DNA of 64,000 bases, taken from contig JAFQHL010000040.1 in the NCBI GenBank assembly GCA_017397955.1, positions 1-64,000 of the forward strand, in the 5' to 3' direction. The notes under the pieces were generated by a model. The model was not told where the DNA came from. It saw only the letters and a program-made list of their open reading frames with translations, and searched no databases. This document shows positions 34,991 to 43,881 of this stretch, in pieces. Position 1 is the stretch's first letter. Each line of letters begins with the position of its first letter. Position numbers and translations under genes: made by a program. This stretch comes from Clostridia bacterium. GTDB lineage: Bacteria; Bacillota; Clostridia; Oscillospirales; CAG-382.

Positions 34991-36577
34991 CTATTTAGCA
35001 GCGTTTGCCTTAACCTTGTTAACGGTTATCTGGATGTTCATTTCTATAAGGTCTTTCTGACCTTCAACGCGGGAAGCTATGTTGGTGTCAAGCTGTTCAA
35101 CCATGCTGGTTGTGTTCCACTTACTGCCGTAAACCTGACCAAGGTCAAATACGCGGGAGTCAAACACTATGTCGAGCACATCAGCACTGTCAGGGTCCTG
35201 TGCATCTGATCTCTTAAGCTGCTTTTCGTAATACTCGGGTGTCAAGTAGTCCTTGCTGTATGCACCAAGTGCATCAAGAATTATACCCATCTGCTGACCC
35301 TTTTCGCCTTTAGCGTTTTCGCCAACGGGGACAAAAAGCACGCTGGTGGTGTGTGCACCCATATTATGGTAGTATCTGTCGTCTGCCGCGTTGTATTTAG
35401 GAATGGGAAGAAAACCATAGTCGTCATCCATATCTCTGAAGAAGGGGAGATGGATAAGCGCACACATAAGGAATAAGCCTCTGCCTTCCTTAAAAGCGTT
35501 GCAGATAGGTTCATAATAACCGTCGCCTGTTCCGCCGTACTTGTCAAGGTATTGGGGAAGGTCGGTTACAAGAACGTCGTTGGAGTTAAGATAAAGGTTA
35601 ACAGCATCGGTAAGTGCCGCGTAACCGCCACCGTTGGGAAGGTCAAATATAGGTTCGTCATTTGCGTTTTTATCTACAATTTTGCTGCCGCTTGCAAGGA
35701 AGTGGTTGTACAAGCAAACTGTTTCGGTAAGCAAACCGTAAACGTCAAATTCATCTCTTGTGCCGTCGGAGTTTGCATCATGACCAAAGCCGGTAACGAT
35801 GTTCTTGAATTCTTCAAAGGTCCAGTCGCCGTTCTTTGCCATATCATAAAGCTCTTGAACGTTACCGCCGTTTTCGGAATACAAATCTTTGTTGAAGAGG
35901 AGTACGAATGTACCGTCGTTATCGTAGGTATTTATGTCACCAAGAGCATAATAAAGCTCGTTGCAGATAGAAAGGTCTTCAACTGCATTCTGGTCCCACC
36001 AAGGCTGAGAAAAATCAATACCCAAGTCCTTAAGGTCAACAAGAAGGCCGTCTTCAACGAACGCGTAGTAGTAGAAGTAGGACTCAAAACAGAAGTCATA
36101 TTCAGCGGTACCGCCGAGGATGTCTTCGTTAAGAGCGGTACGGATTTCACCGGGGGTGTCCGTGCTCATAATACCTGTAATGGTACAGTTGTAGTTCTTC
36201 TGTACTTCATCAAGAACCTTTTTCTTTGCAAGGTTGATGTTAGTCATAGTACCATCTTCAGAGTCTTCCCAAATAACTTCGCCCTGAAAGTCGATAGAGG
36301 GTTTGCCGTAGCCGAACCAACGTTGAAGAATATTGAATTCACGACCGCCCATATCTGTTGCTTCGGGAAGCTTGTCGGCGTAAATAACATTGTCTTCACC
36401 GATTTGACCAACGCTACTGTCAGAAACGATACCGGAAATAACGTTGCTGCTGTCATTGGTGCCAACGGATTCGCTGTTGTCGGCTTGAGAGCTGTTGTTT
36501 CCTTCCTCACCACCGCAGGCAACAAAACATGCCGCGATCATGAAAAGAGCCAACAACGCACACAGTGTTCTTTTCAT
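34991..36577 (-). CDS. Extracellular solute-binding lipoprotein, paralog B
   Basis: 528 residues. Lipobox AACFVAC at about residue 20, then GGEEGNNSSQADNSES linker, then the solute-binding fold. It follows paralog C almost residue for residue, apart from a few variable stretches near DLPQYLDKYGGTGDGYYEPIC (a small indel) and the loop near FEEFKNIVTGFGHDANSDG. Its own promoter and terminator make it a separate transcription unit. It encodes no membrane subunit, so it must deliver to a permease elsewhere or act as a surface binding protein. Confidence 0.88.
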   Translation of the reverse strand: MKRTLCALLALFMIAACFVACGGEEGNNSSQADNSESVGTNDSSNVISGIVSDSSVGQIGEDNVIYADKLPEATDMGGREFNILQRWFGYGKPSIDFQGEVIWEDSEDGTMTNINLAKKKVLDEVQKNYNCTITGIMSTDTPGEIRTALNEDILGGTAEYDFCFESYFYYYAFVEDGLLVDLKDLGIDFSQPWWDQNAVEDLSICNELYYALGDINTYDNDGTFVLLFNKDLYSENGGNVQELYDMAKNGDWTFEEFKNIVTGFGHDANSDGTRDEFDVYGLLTETVCLYNHFLASGSKIVDKNANDEPIFDLPNGGGYAALTDAVNLYLNSNDVLVTDLPQYLDKYGGTGDGYYEPICNAFKEGRGLFLMCALIHLPFFRDMDDDYGFLPIPKYNAADDRYYHNMGAHTTSVLFVPVGENAKGEKGQQMGIILDALGAYSKDYLTPEYYEKQLKRSDAQDPDSADVLDIVFDSRVFDLGQVYGSKWNTTSMVEQLDTNIASRVEGQKDLIEMNIQITVNKVKANAAK

Positions 36578-36610
36578 AGTTTCTCTCCTTGAAATCGTAT
36601 TTATAATTTA

Positions 36611-36639
36611 AGTATAACACTTTACGGTTCCGCTGTCAA
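36611..36639 (-). promoter_or_regulatory. Promoter of solute-binding paralog B
   Basis: TTGACA (36634-36639), 17 bases, TATACT (36611-36616), minus strand. Confidence 0.8.
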
Positions 36640-36677
36640 TACGCATAATAAAATACCGCAATTTTTTGACAACGAAA

Positions 36678-36706
36678 CACCCCCTGCGACGATGTTGCAG
36701 AGGGTG
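36678..36706 (-). terminator. Terminator after solute-binding paralog A
   Basis: CACCCTCTGC/GCAGGGGGTG stem with a 9-base loop, about 20 bases past the stop codon. Confidence 0.65.
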
Positions 36707-36726
36707 CTTCTATAGTTACGCAATTA

Positions 36727-38310
36727 TTATTTAGCAGCGTTTGCCTTAACCTTATCAACGGTAATCTGAATGTTCATTTCGATAAGGTCCTTCTGACCTT
36801 CAACGCGGGAAGCGATGTTGGTGTCAAGTTCTTCGATGATGCTGGTGGTGTTCCACTTACCGCCGAATACCTGACCAAGGTCAAATACGCGGGAACCGAA
36901 TACAACGTCAAGAACTGCTGCGCTGTCGGGATCCTGTGCATCAGATCTCTTAAGCTGCTTTTCGTAATATTCGGGAGTCAAATAGTCCTTGCTGTATGCA
37001 CCAAGTGCATCAAGGATTATACCCATCTGCTGACCCTTTTCGCCCTTGGAGTTTTCACCGGTGGGAACGAAAAGAACGCTGGTGGTATGTGCGCCCATAT
37101 TGTGATAGTATCTGTCATCAGATGCATTATACTTAGGAATGGGAAGGAAGCCAAAGTCGTCTTCCATATCTCTGAAGTAGGGGAGGTGAATGAGGGAAGT
37201 CATATAGAACAAGCCTCTGCCTTCTTTGAAAGCGTTGGTAACTGTCTTTTCATATACGTCTTCGCCTTCATACTTTGTCTTGTAAACTTCGAGGTCAGCT
37301 ATAAGTACGTCGTTGGTGTTGAGGTAAAGGTTAACTGCATCGGTAAGTGCAGCATAGCCTGTGCCGCTAGCAAGGTCGAATACGGGTTCGTCATTAGCGT
37401 TCTTATCAACGATCTTGCTGCCGCTTGCGAGGAAGTGGTTGTAGAGGTTAGAGGTTTCGGAAAGCAAACCGTAAACGTCAAATTCATCTCTTACGCCGTC
37501 TGCGTTTGCATCAAAGCCGAAGCCGGTAACTTCCTTGGTAAGTTCTTCGAAGGTCCATTCGCCGTTCAAAGCCTTGTCATAAAGATCTTGAATGTTGCCG
37601 CCGTTTTCGGTGTAGAGGTCCTTGTTGAAGAGAAGTACGAATGTACCATCGTTATCATAGGTGTTGATGTCGCCGAGAGCATAATAAAGCTCGCCGCAGA
37701 TAGAAAGGTCTTCAACTGCGTTCTGGTCCCACCAAGCCTGGTCAAAGTCGATACCTAAATCCTTAAGGTCAACAAGAAGACCGTCTTCTACAAATGCATA
37801 ATAGTAGAAATAGGATTCAAAGCAGAAGTCATATTCAGCAGTGCCGCCGAGAATGTCTTCGTTAAGAGCGGTACGGATTTCGCCTGCGGTATTGGTGCTC
37901 ATTTCACCGGTGATGGTGCAGTTGTAGTTCTTCTGAACCTCATCAAGAACCTTCTTCTTAGCAAGGTTGATGTTGGTCATAGTACCATCTTCAGAGTCTT
38001 CCCAAATAACTTCGCCCTGGAAGTCAATGGTGGGTTTGCCGTAGCCAAACCAACGCTGAAGGATGTAGAATTCACGACCGCCCATATCGGTTGCTTCGGG
38101 AAGTTTGTCAGCGTAAACTACGTCGTCGCCGCCAACCTGACCAACGCTACTGTCGGAAACGATACCGGAAATAACGTTGCTGCTGTCGTTAGAGCCTACA
38201 GATTCATTGTTGCCTGCTTGGGAGCTGTTGTTGCCTTCTTCACCACCGCAAGCTACAAAGCAAGCTGCGATCATAAAAAGAGCCAACAGAGCGCAAAGAA
38301 TTTTTTTCAT
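36727..38310 (-). CDS. Extracellular solute-binding lipoprotein, paralog A
   Basis: 527 residues; signal MKKILCALLALFMIAACFVAC with lipobox FVAC. The mature protein has the same domain order as paralogs B and C, including DANADGVRDEFDVYGLLSETSNLYNHFLASGSKIVDKNANDEP and the conserved end VEGQKDLIEMNIQITVDKVKANAAK. It lies first in the array on its transcription strand and has its own strong promoter. Tandem duplication from one ancestor is evident from protein and DNA similarity. I cannot tell which copy is oldest. Confidence 0.88.
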   Translation of the reverse strand: MKKILCALLALFMIAACFVACGGEEGNNSSQAGNNESVGSNDSSNVISGIVSDSSVGQVGGDDVVYADKLPEATDMGGREFYILQRWFGYGKPTIDFQGEVIWEDSEDGTMTNINLAKKKVLDEVQKNYNCTITGEMSTNTAGEIRTALNEDILGGTAEYDFCFESYFYYYAFVEDGLLVDLKDLGIDFDQAWWDQNAVEDLSICGELYYALGDINTYDNDGTFVLLFNKDLYTENGGNIQDLYDKALNGEWTFEELTKEVTGFGFDANADGVRDEFDVYGLLSETSNLYNHFLASGSKIVDKNANDEPVFDLASGTGYAALTDAVNLYLNTNDVLIADLEVYKTKYEGEDVYEKTVTNAFKEGRGLFYMTSLIHLPYFRDMEDDFGFLPIPKYNASDDRYYHNMGAHTTSVLFVPTGENSKGEKGQQMGIILDALGAYSKDYLTPEYYEKQLKRSDAQDPDSAAVLDVVFGSRVFDLGQVFGGKWNTTSIIEELDTNIASRVEGQKDLIEMNIQITVDKVKANAAK

Positions 38311-38345
38311 ACTCTTTCTCCTTTTTCGGGATTTTTGTTAGTAAA

Positions 38346-38374
38346 AGTATACCATACAAAGTTGGTCAAGTCAA
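38346..38374 (-). promoter_or_regulatory. Promoter of solute-binding paralog A
   Basis: TTGACT (38369-38374), 17 bases, TATACT (38346-38351), minus strand. Confidence 0.8.
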
Positions 38375-38430
38375 TAGTTTTTTTGTATTTTAATCTATGT
38401 TAAATGGTTTAAAATCAAGTTCAATCGCTA

Positions 38431-38460
38431 TTGACATAAGGTGCTTGTATGTTGTAAAAT
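38431..38460 (+). promoter_or_regulatory. Promoter of the tsaC-coaE-transglycosylase-aminopeptidase run
   Basis: TTGACA (38431-38436), 18 bases, TAAAAT (38455-38460), 19 bases before the ATG at 38479. Confidence 0.6.
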
Positions 38461-38478
38461 ATCCCATAGGTGATTAGT

Positions 38479-39108
38479 ATGGTAACTTGTGTATATAATA
38501 TAAAAAATAACCGCATTGATGAAACGGCGTTAAATAAGTGCGCCGAAATAATTTTAAATGGAGGACTGGTGGCTTTCCCCACAGAAACGGTTTACGGTTT
38601 GGGGTGTAACGCATACGATGAAGAGGCGGTAAAACGTTTGTACAACGCAAAAAAGCGTCCTCCCGTAAAGCCTATAAGTCTGTGCGTACCTAATCTTTCG
38701 GTTGCAGAACAGGTTGCGGTGTTTTCTGAAAAAGCCAAGGCTTTGTTTGATGCTTTTATGCCCGGACCGTTAACTTTGGTTTTACCAAAGCGTGATTGCG
38801 TTCCGACTATAGTAACTGCAGGGCTTGACAGTGTGGGGATACGTCTTCCGTCAAACCCCGTTGCTTTAAGGCTTGCGGAGCTTTGCGGTGTACCGATAGC
38901 GTTACCTTCAGCTAATTTGTCGGGGCAGGGCGCACTTACCGACGGCGCTGATGTATATGAAGCGTTAAACGGAAGAATTGATGCGCTTATAGACGGTGGA
39001 AAGACTGAAGTGGGACATGAATCAACAATTTTGTCTTTGGTTGATGAGCCTAAAATTATAAGACAGGGCGCGTTGCCTTACGATGTGCTTGAGCCTTACA
39101 TTAAATGA
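38479..39108 (+). CDS. tsaC: L-threonylcarbamoyladenylate synthase (YrdC/Sua5 family)
   Basis: Makes threonylcarbamoyl-AMP for the t6A37 modification of ANN-decoding tRNAs. 209 residues, YrdC domain only, without the C-terminal Sua5 extension. Markers: GGLVAFPTETVYGLGCNA, NAKKRPPVKPISLCV (the KxRxxxKPL-type loop), PGPLTLVLPK, VGIRLPSNPVALRL, LPSANLSGQ and STILSL. ATG at 38479 behind AGGTGA is preferred over GTG at 38470. Overlaps coaE by 4 bases. Confidence 0.94.
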   Translation: MVTCVYNIKNNRIDETALNKCAEIILNGGLVAFPTETVYGLGCNAYDEEAVKRLYNAKKRPPVKPISLCVPNLSVAEQVAVFSEKAKALFDAFMPGPLTLVLPKRDCVPTIVTAGLDSVGIRLPSNPVALRLAELCGVPIALPSANLSGQGALTDGADVYEALNGRIDALIDGGKTEVGHESTILSLVDEPKIIRQGALPYDVLEPYIK

Positions 39109-39776
39109 ATAACAAGGGGGCGACAGCTTTGATAATAATAGGTCTATGTGGACGAAGCGGTAGCGGAAAAAGCACTGTTGCCAATTTTTGGAGACGCATC
39201 GGTGCATTTTTGATAGACGCTGATGAGGTGTGCCACTATGTGTACAGTAAAAATCTTCGGTGTGTAAAAGAGCTTTGCGAAAGCTTTGGAAACGATGTGG
39301 CGTTGGACGGAGTAATTGTAAGGTCTATGCTTGCAAAGCGGGCTTACGGCAAGATTGGCGGTATTGATGAGCTTAATAGAATCGCTCACAAATATATTTT
39401 AGAAGAAATAGAAACAAGGATATCGCTTGCTGCTGATAAAGATACAGGCGTTGTTGTTATAGATGCACCCTTGCTGTTTGAGTCGGGACTTGAAAAACGC
39501 TGCGATGCAGTGATTGCCGTAATTGCTGATGACAGTACGCAAATAGAACGCCTAAAAAAACGTGACGCTAAAAGCGAAGAAGAGCTTGTTAATCGTCTGT
39601 CTGCTCAGCTAAGCGCGGCGGAGATTGCAGAACGCTGTGATTGCATAATAAATAATTGCGGCAGTCTGGGTCAGCTAAGGCGCAAAGCCTATGTTGCGAT
39701 GTTTTATATACAGCTTAAGCTTGGTTTCCTTAAAAACAGGAAGAAGGGACACTTATATGTTAAAAAGCAGGATTAA
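39105..39776 (+). CDS. coaE: Dephospho-CoA kinase
   Basis: Last step of coenzyme A synthesis. 223 residues. P-loop GLCGRSGSGKSTVANF, then the acceptor region GAFLIDADEVCHYVY, VVIDAPLLFESGLEKRCDAVIAV, and RLKKRDAKSEEELVNRLSAQLS. The usual HP motif after RSMLAKRAYG is degenerate (IAHKYILEEIE). It overlaps tsaC upstream and the transglycosylase downstream, so the run is one operon. Confidence 0.92.
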   Translation: MNNKGATALIIIGLCGRSGSGKSTVANFWRRIGAFLIDADEVCHYVYSKNLRCVKELCESFGNDVALDGVIVRSMLAKRAYGKIGGIDELNRIAHKYILEEIETRISLAADKDTGVVVIDAPLLFESGLEKRCDAVIAVIADDSTQIERLKKRDAKSEEELVNRLSAQLSAAEIAERCDCIINNCGSLGQLRRKAYVAMFYIQLKLGFLKNRKKGHLYVKKQD

Positions 39777-40314
39777 ACTATTGTGTGTGCTTTTTTCGGT
39801 GGTGATTGCTTTGATGAATATCACAGCTTGCAAAGCTATAGAAAAATGCTTTTACCCTTTGGAATATGAAGAGTACATATATAAGTATTGCGATTTATAT
39901 GATATCCCATATGACCTTCTTGCCGCTGTTATAAAAGCGGAAAGCGATTTTGAGCATGACGCTGTATCAAGAGTAGGAGCCGTGGGTTTAATGCAGGTGT
40001 TACCTGCAACAGCAGAAGAAATGGCAAAACGAATGGGATTAGAATACGACGTTGACACGCTTACAGACCCTGAGACAAATATTTCTTACGGCAGTTATTA
40101 TCTTGCGTATCTGTATAAAAATTTAGGAAATAATTGGAAAACAGCCTGCGCCGCATACAATGCGGGAATAGGCAGGGTAAAAAGTTGGCTTGACAGCAAA
40201 GAGTACTCGGAAGACGGTAAAACATTAAAGAGTATTCCTTTTGAGGAAACGAAAAATTACGTAAAAGAAATAGAAAAAAACAGGGAAAAATATAGAAAGC
40301 TATACTTTAGCTAA
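39757..40314 (+). CDS. Lytic transglycosylase (SLT domain)
   Basis: Cleaves peptidoglycan between MurNAc and GlcNAc. 185 residues from the ATG at 39757, behind AGAAGGGA. The N-terminus is a signal sequence with a possible lipobox (MNITAC). The SLT domain covers about residues 45-170: the catalytic Glu is in AAVIKAESDFEHDAVSRVGAVGLMQVLP, followed by NISYGSYYLAYLYKNLGNNWKTACAAYNAGIGRVKSWL. Coupled to coaE by a 20-base overlap, as often seen in Clostridia. Confidence 0.94.
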   Translation: MLKSRIKLLCVLFSVVIALMNITACKAIEKCFYPLEYEEYIYKYCDLYDIPYDLLAAVIKAESDFEHDAVSRVGAVGLMQVLPATAEEMAKRMGLEYDVDTLTDPETNISYGSYYLAYLYKNLGNNWKTACAAYNAGIGRVKSWLDSKEYSEDGKTLKSIPFEETKNYVKEIEKNREKYRKLYFS

Positions 40315-40331
40315 AGGGAGGACAAATTATT

Positions 40332-41702
40332 ATGACCGAAGAACTTAAAAACAAATTGATTTACAAACCAAAATCCGCTTATGATACGGCAAAGGCGGAG
40401 GATATTAACGATTTTTGTATTGGCTATAAAAAGTTTATGGACCTATCCAAAACAGAAAGAGAGGCCGTAGCTTTTGCTAAAGCGGCGGCAGAAGAAAACG
40501 GTTTTAAGCCCTTTGACAGGAACGCACCTCTTAAAGCAGGTGATAAGGTGTATTATGTAAACCGCGAAAAAAGCATAGTACTTGCAGTTATAGGAAGTAA
40601 ACCTGTGGAAACGGGTGCAAATATTGTAGTAGCCCATGTTGACAGCCCTCGCCTTGACTTAAAGCAACGTCCCCTTTACGAAGATGGCGGTATTGCTTAT
40701 TTTAAAACCCATTATTACGGTGGTATTAAAAAGTATCAATGGACCGCTATGCCTTTGTCTTTGCACGGCACGGTTATAAAATCAAACGGTGAAAAAATAA
40801 ATATTGCTTTGGGTGACGGTGCAGACGAAGCGGCGTTTTATATAAGTGATCTTATGCCGCACATAGCAAAAGACCAGATAGACAAACCCCTTGGAACAGC
40901 TATAAGCGGTGAAGGTCTTAATATAATAGTAGGCTCTGTTCCTTGCGATGAAGACAGCAATCCCATAAAGCTGGCAGTACTTAACGCACTTTATGATAAA
41001 TACGGAATTACGGAGAAGGATTTGATAACTGCAGAGATTTCTGCAGTGCCTGCTGACAATGCAAGGGATATAGGCTTTGACAGAGGTATGATTGCCGCAT
41101 ACGGGCACGATGACAGAATTTGCGCTTATCCTTCTATGTGTGCATTATTTGACGATGAGATGCCTGAACGTACCTGCATTTGCATTTTTGCTGATAAAGA
41201 GGAGATAGGCAGTTACGGCGTAACGGGTATGTCTTCAGCAGCGTATAAAAATTTCTTGAATGACATTTGTGCTGTAAGCGGTGCTAATTTCAGCGCCTTT
41301 TGTGAGAACAGCGTGTGCCTTTCTGCGGATGTGGGTGGTGCTTACGATGCGTGCTACGGCGATGCTTATGATGCCAAAAATTCCGCTTACGTCAACAAAG
41401 GCGTTGTTGTAACAAAATACACGGGTGCAAGGGGTAAATCCGGTTCTTCCGATGCGTCTGCCGAGTTGGTAGCAAAAATAACAGGTGTACTTGACAGGGA
41501 AGGTGTTGCTTGGCAAACCGGGGAGTACGGAAAAGTTGACCAAGGCGGTGCAGGCACCGTTGCTACGGAAATCGCTTTGCTTAACATTGATGTAATTGAT
41601 GTTGGCGTTCCAATTTTATCAATGCATTCTCCCTATGAATTGGCGTCAAAGGCGGACATTTATGCTATGTATAAGGCGGCAAAAGCATTCTTTACTTTGT
41701 AA
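40332..41702 (+). CDS. M18 family aminopeptidase
   Basis: A cytosolic Zn-dependent aminopeptidase, 456 residues. Metal and catalytic motifs: VAHVDSPRLDLKQRPLY (first His/Asp), AYGHDDRICAYPSMCALF, IFADKEEIGSYGVTGM (Glu pair), CLSADVGGAYDACYGDAYDAKN and the closing SMHSPYELASKAD. Length and order fit the LAP4/ApeA-type members of Clostridia. AAAGGGAGGAC precedes the ATG. A bidirectional terminator separates it from the convergent LRR gene. Confidence 0.95.
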   Translation: MTEELKNKLIYKPKSAYDTAKAEDINDFCIGYKKFMDLSKTEREAVAFAKAAAEENGFKPFDRNAPLKAGDKVYYVNREKSIVLAVIGSKPVETGANIVVAHVDSPRLDLKQRPLYEDGGIAYFKTHYYGGIKKYQWTAMPLSLHGTVIKSNGEKINIALGDGADEAAFYISDLMPHIAKDQIDKPLGTAISGEGLNIIVGSVPCDEDSNPIKLAVLNALYDKYGITEKDLITAEISAVPADNARDIGFDRGMIAAYGHDDRICAYPSMCALFDDEMPERTCICIFADKEEIGSYGVTGMSSAAYKNFLNDICAVSGANFSAFCENSVCLSADVGGAYDACYGDAYDAKNSAYVNKGVVVTKYTGARGKSGSSDASAELVAKITGVLDREGVAWQTGEYGKVDQGGAGTVATEIALLNIDVIDVGVPILSMHSPYELASKADIYAMYKAAKAFFTL

Positions 41703-41717
41703 TTAGCAATACAAGTC

Positions 41718-41748
41718 AAAAAGCTGTTACCTTTCGTAACAGCTTTTT
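41718..41748. terminator. Bidirectional terminator between the aminopeptidase and LRR genes
   Basis: AAAAAGCTGTTAC-CTTTC-GTAACAGCTTTTT: a 13-bp perfect stem with A-run and T-run on either side, suited to terminate both convergent genes. Confidence 0.95.
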
Positions 41749-41757
41749 AGTTTTAAG

Positions 41758-42615
41758 TTAATCTATTGTATTATCCATATCCATGTAATTGACAATACCG
41801 TCAATGCATTCAACCTTAAAGGTGGGAGTATCTAAGTTCCAATTTTTGCCCTTGGGTATGGAAGACCACTGGCTTACTGTGCCATTATAGGTGATTTTTT
41901 CTAAGCTGTAGCAGTATCCAAAGGTCCAATCCTCTATCAGCTTTACGCCTATGGGAATGTATACTTTTTTTAGCCCGGTACAAAAAGTAAATGCATCTTC
42001 TTTTAGATCACAAAACCCGTCCGGCAGTACAATTTCACTTATTCCCTGACAGTCACGGAATGCATTTACACCTATGCTTACAAGGCTGTCAGGTAAGGAG
42101 ACACTTTTAATTCCGTGGGCAGAGAAAAATGCATAGTTACCAACAGAGGTAACGCCTTCCTCTATTACCAATGCGTTTATATTGTCTTTGTATTCCAGCC
42201 ATGCATCGGTGCCGCCAAATTTTAAGTGTGCCATATCACCATCGCCGCCTATGTAAAGAACGCCGTTTGCATCTATGCCCCAGTACAGCTGTCCCCATTC
42301 GCCTTCAAAGCTATATACAGGTGTGTTTACGCTTTCTTCGGAAACATCAAGTGTGCTATCATTATTTACGGATTCTTCTGAAGACACGCCTGCTTCGCTA
42401 TTTGTACTGTCAAAACAGCTTAAGATTTCACTTTCAAAGCGTGATTCTTCTTTGCTTGTGGTGGAGTTTGTGGAGAGAACTGCTTTGTCCGTGCTAGGTT
42501 CGTCGTTAAGTATATAAAGGATTATGCCTGCACAAGCGGCTATTATAAACAACAACGAAATGCTTACCAAAAGAGGCGCAAGTATAGTTTTTTCCGTTTT
42601 TCTTTGGCTACTCAT
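41758..42615 (-). CDS. Membrane-anchored BspA-like leucine-rich repeat protein
   Basis: 285 residues. A single membrane segment (about 13-34, LLVSISLLFIIAACAGIILYIL) is followed by a Ser/Thr/Glu-rich stalk (to about 100). Residues about 105-275 hold LRR_5-type repeats: ALVIEEGVTSVGNYAFFSAHGIKSVSLPDSLVSIGVNAFRDCQGISEIVLPDGF..., typical of BspA-like surface proteins. It is anchored and exposed outside; binding partners are unknown. Promoter at 42655-42683. Confidence 0.88.
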   Translation of the reverse strand: MSSQRKTEKTILAPLLVSISLLFIIAACAGIILYILNDEPSTDKAVLSTNSTTSKEESRFESEILSCFDSTNSEAGVSSEESVNNDSTLDVSEESVNTPVYSFEGEWGQLYWGIDANGVLYIGGDGDMAHLKFGGTDAWLEYKDNINALVIEEGVTSVGNYAFFSAHGIKSVSLPDSLVSIGVNAFRDCQGISEIVLPDGFCDLKEDAFTFCTGLKKVYIPIGVKLIEDWTFGYCYSLEKITYNGTVSQWSSIPKGKNWNLDTPTFKVECIDGIVNYMDMDNTID

Positions 42616-42654
42616 ATATAATCTCCCTTCAGTTGTATCAATATAACGCTTGTT

Positions 42655-42683
42655 ATCATATCATACATAATATGAAATGTCAA
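42655..42683 (-). promoter_or_regulatory. Promoter of the LRR protein gene
   Basis: TTGACA (42678-42683), 17 bases, TATGAT (42655-42660), minus strand. Confidence 0.7.
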
Positions 42684-42734
42684 CGCAAAACGGCGGTTTT
42701 AGGTTTACTGTAAATATATCGCGGAGGTAAGATT

Positions 42735-43601
42735 TTGAGTATTGTAAAAAAGATGTACATTGCTTTTTTTCTTAATTTAGGCTTTGCGGTATTAGAGCTG
42801 ATAGGGGGTGCATATACGGGAAGTATAGCCATTATTTCTGACGCTTTTCACGATTTTTGTGATGCTTTGAGTATAGGTATATCCTGCTATTTAGAGAAGA
42901 AAAGCAAGAGGATGCCCGATGAAGTTTTTACTTATGGCTACATAAGGTATTCCGTTTTAGGTGCAGCAATAACAAACTGTATTCTTGTTATAGGGGCGGT
43001 TGCCGTCATGTATAATGCGGTTATGCGTGTTTTTAATCCCATCTCCATCAACATACAAGGTATGGTGGTAATAGCAGTTTTTGGTATTGCCGCAAATCTT
43101 GCTGCAGTATATTTTACAAAAGACGGAAACAGCCTAAATCAAAAGGCAGTAAACTTGCACATGAGCGAAGATGTATTGTGCTGGGTGACCATACTTGTGG
43201 GTGGAATACTTATAAACGTTACGGGGCTTACTATCATTGATGCACTTTTATCCTTCGGTGTAGGGCTGTTTATTTTGGTAAGTGCGGCACTGTCTATGGG
43301 GAAAATTATAAATCTTTTTTTAGAAAAAGCTCCCAAAGAGCTTACGGCTGATGCCGTAAGGTGCTGTATAACGGAAATTGATGAAGTCGTAGATGTTCAT
43401 CATATTCATATAAGAAGCTTTGACGGTGTAAGTAACTGTGCTACTATGCACATAGTAACGGAAAGCAGTGATACAAGGCGGCTAAAGTGCAAGGTAAAAA
43501 AACGTCTGCTTGCCATTGGTATAAGCCATACAACTTTAGAATTTGAAAGTATCGAGGAAATGGAATGCGAAAGCGGAGAGATTTGGAGAATACAGAAATA
43601 G
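42735..43601 (+). CDS. Cation diffusion facilitator family exporter
   Basis: 288 residues, six membrane segments then a cytosolic domain from about 205. The metal site in helix 2 is SDAFHDFCDALSIG (usual form HxxxD), and helix 5 has TIIDALLSFGVGLF with Asp. The first-helix NLGFAVLELIGGAYTGS is typical of the CzcD/ZitB group. The cytosolic end has HHIHIRSFDGVSNCATMHIVTES. Likely exports Zn2+ or similar ions by proton antiport. TTG start with GCGGAGGT upstream. Repeat copy 4 begins just past its stop codon. Confidence 0.93.
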   Translation: MSIVKKMYIAFFLNLGFAVLELIGGAYTGSIAIISDAFHDFCDALSIGISCYLEKKSKRMPDEVFTYGYIRYSVLGAAITNCILVIGAVAVMYNAVMRVFNPISINIQGMVVIAVFGIAANLAAVYFTKDGNSLNQKAVNLHMSEDVLCWVTILVGGILINVTGLTIIDALLSFGVGLFILVSAALSMGKIINLFLEKAPKELTADAVRCCITEIDEVVDVHHIHIRSFDGVSNCATMHIVTESSDTRRLKCKVKKRLLAIGISHTTLEFESIEEMECESGEIWRIQK

Positions 43602-43629
43602 AAGGGGAGCATTGGCTACCCTTCTATCT
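43601..43629. repeat. Left flanking repeat (hairpin) of repeat copy 4
   Basis: A hairpin with arms GAAGGGGAGC and GCTACCCTTC plus TATCT. The same 29 bases, with one mismatch, recur in direct orientation at 43853-43881, where they include the end of rsmA. It can form a terminator-like stem right behind the cation exporter stop codon. Confidence 0.75.
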
Positions 43630-43630
43630 C

Positions 43631-43853
43631 AAGCTGATGACAAACCTTGTCATCAGCTTGGCAGACTGCTGAGAAAGAGTACAGACGGAACGAACCGAGG
43701 CGAGAACTGTACTGGGTACTGTGAGCTGAGGTTCGTTCCGAACGAAAAAATGTAATAAATGCAGAGAATTCGGTGATAAAACTCACCGAATTCTCTTCTT
43801 TTGTAACATTGTTTTTTATCTTTTTCGTGGTCTGTGCCTTTGTCAGCGGTCTG
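43631..43853 (-). repeat. Intergenic repeat element, copy 4 (complete, 223 bp, reversed)
   Basis: Same parts as copies 1-3 on the opposite strand: constant hairpin at 43631-43659, right terminal repeat at 43660-43686, AACGAACC/GGTTCGTT stem, and left end up to 43853. The internal small hairpin differs completely in sequence here (GAGAATTCGGTGA/TCACCGAATTCTC) while its position is kept. The element again lies between convergent genes. Confidence 0.85.
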
Positions 43854-43881
43854 AAGGGGAGCATTAGCTACCCTTCTATCT
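43853..43881. repeat. Right flanking repeat (hairpin) of repeat copy 4
   Basis: Direct repeat of 43601-43629 with one mismatch. It spans the stop codon of rsmA, so this copy is part of a coding region and is probably the ancestral one. Confidence 0.75.

Noticed and set aside
35552-36592. Plus-strand open frame of 346 codons opposite solute-binding paralog B
   Set aside because: It mirrors the reading pattern of the lipoprotein gene, and similar but interrupted mirrors exist opposite paralogs A and C. No promoter or ribosome-binding site supports it.
43543-43864. Short open frames on both strands inside repeat copy 4
   Set aside because: They consist of repeat sequence and flanking hairpins; the frames are broken in the other copies.
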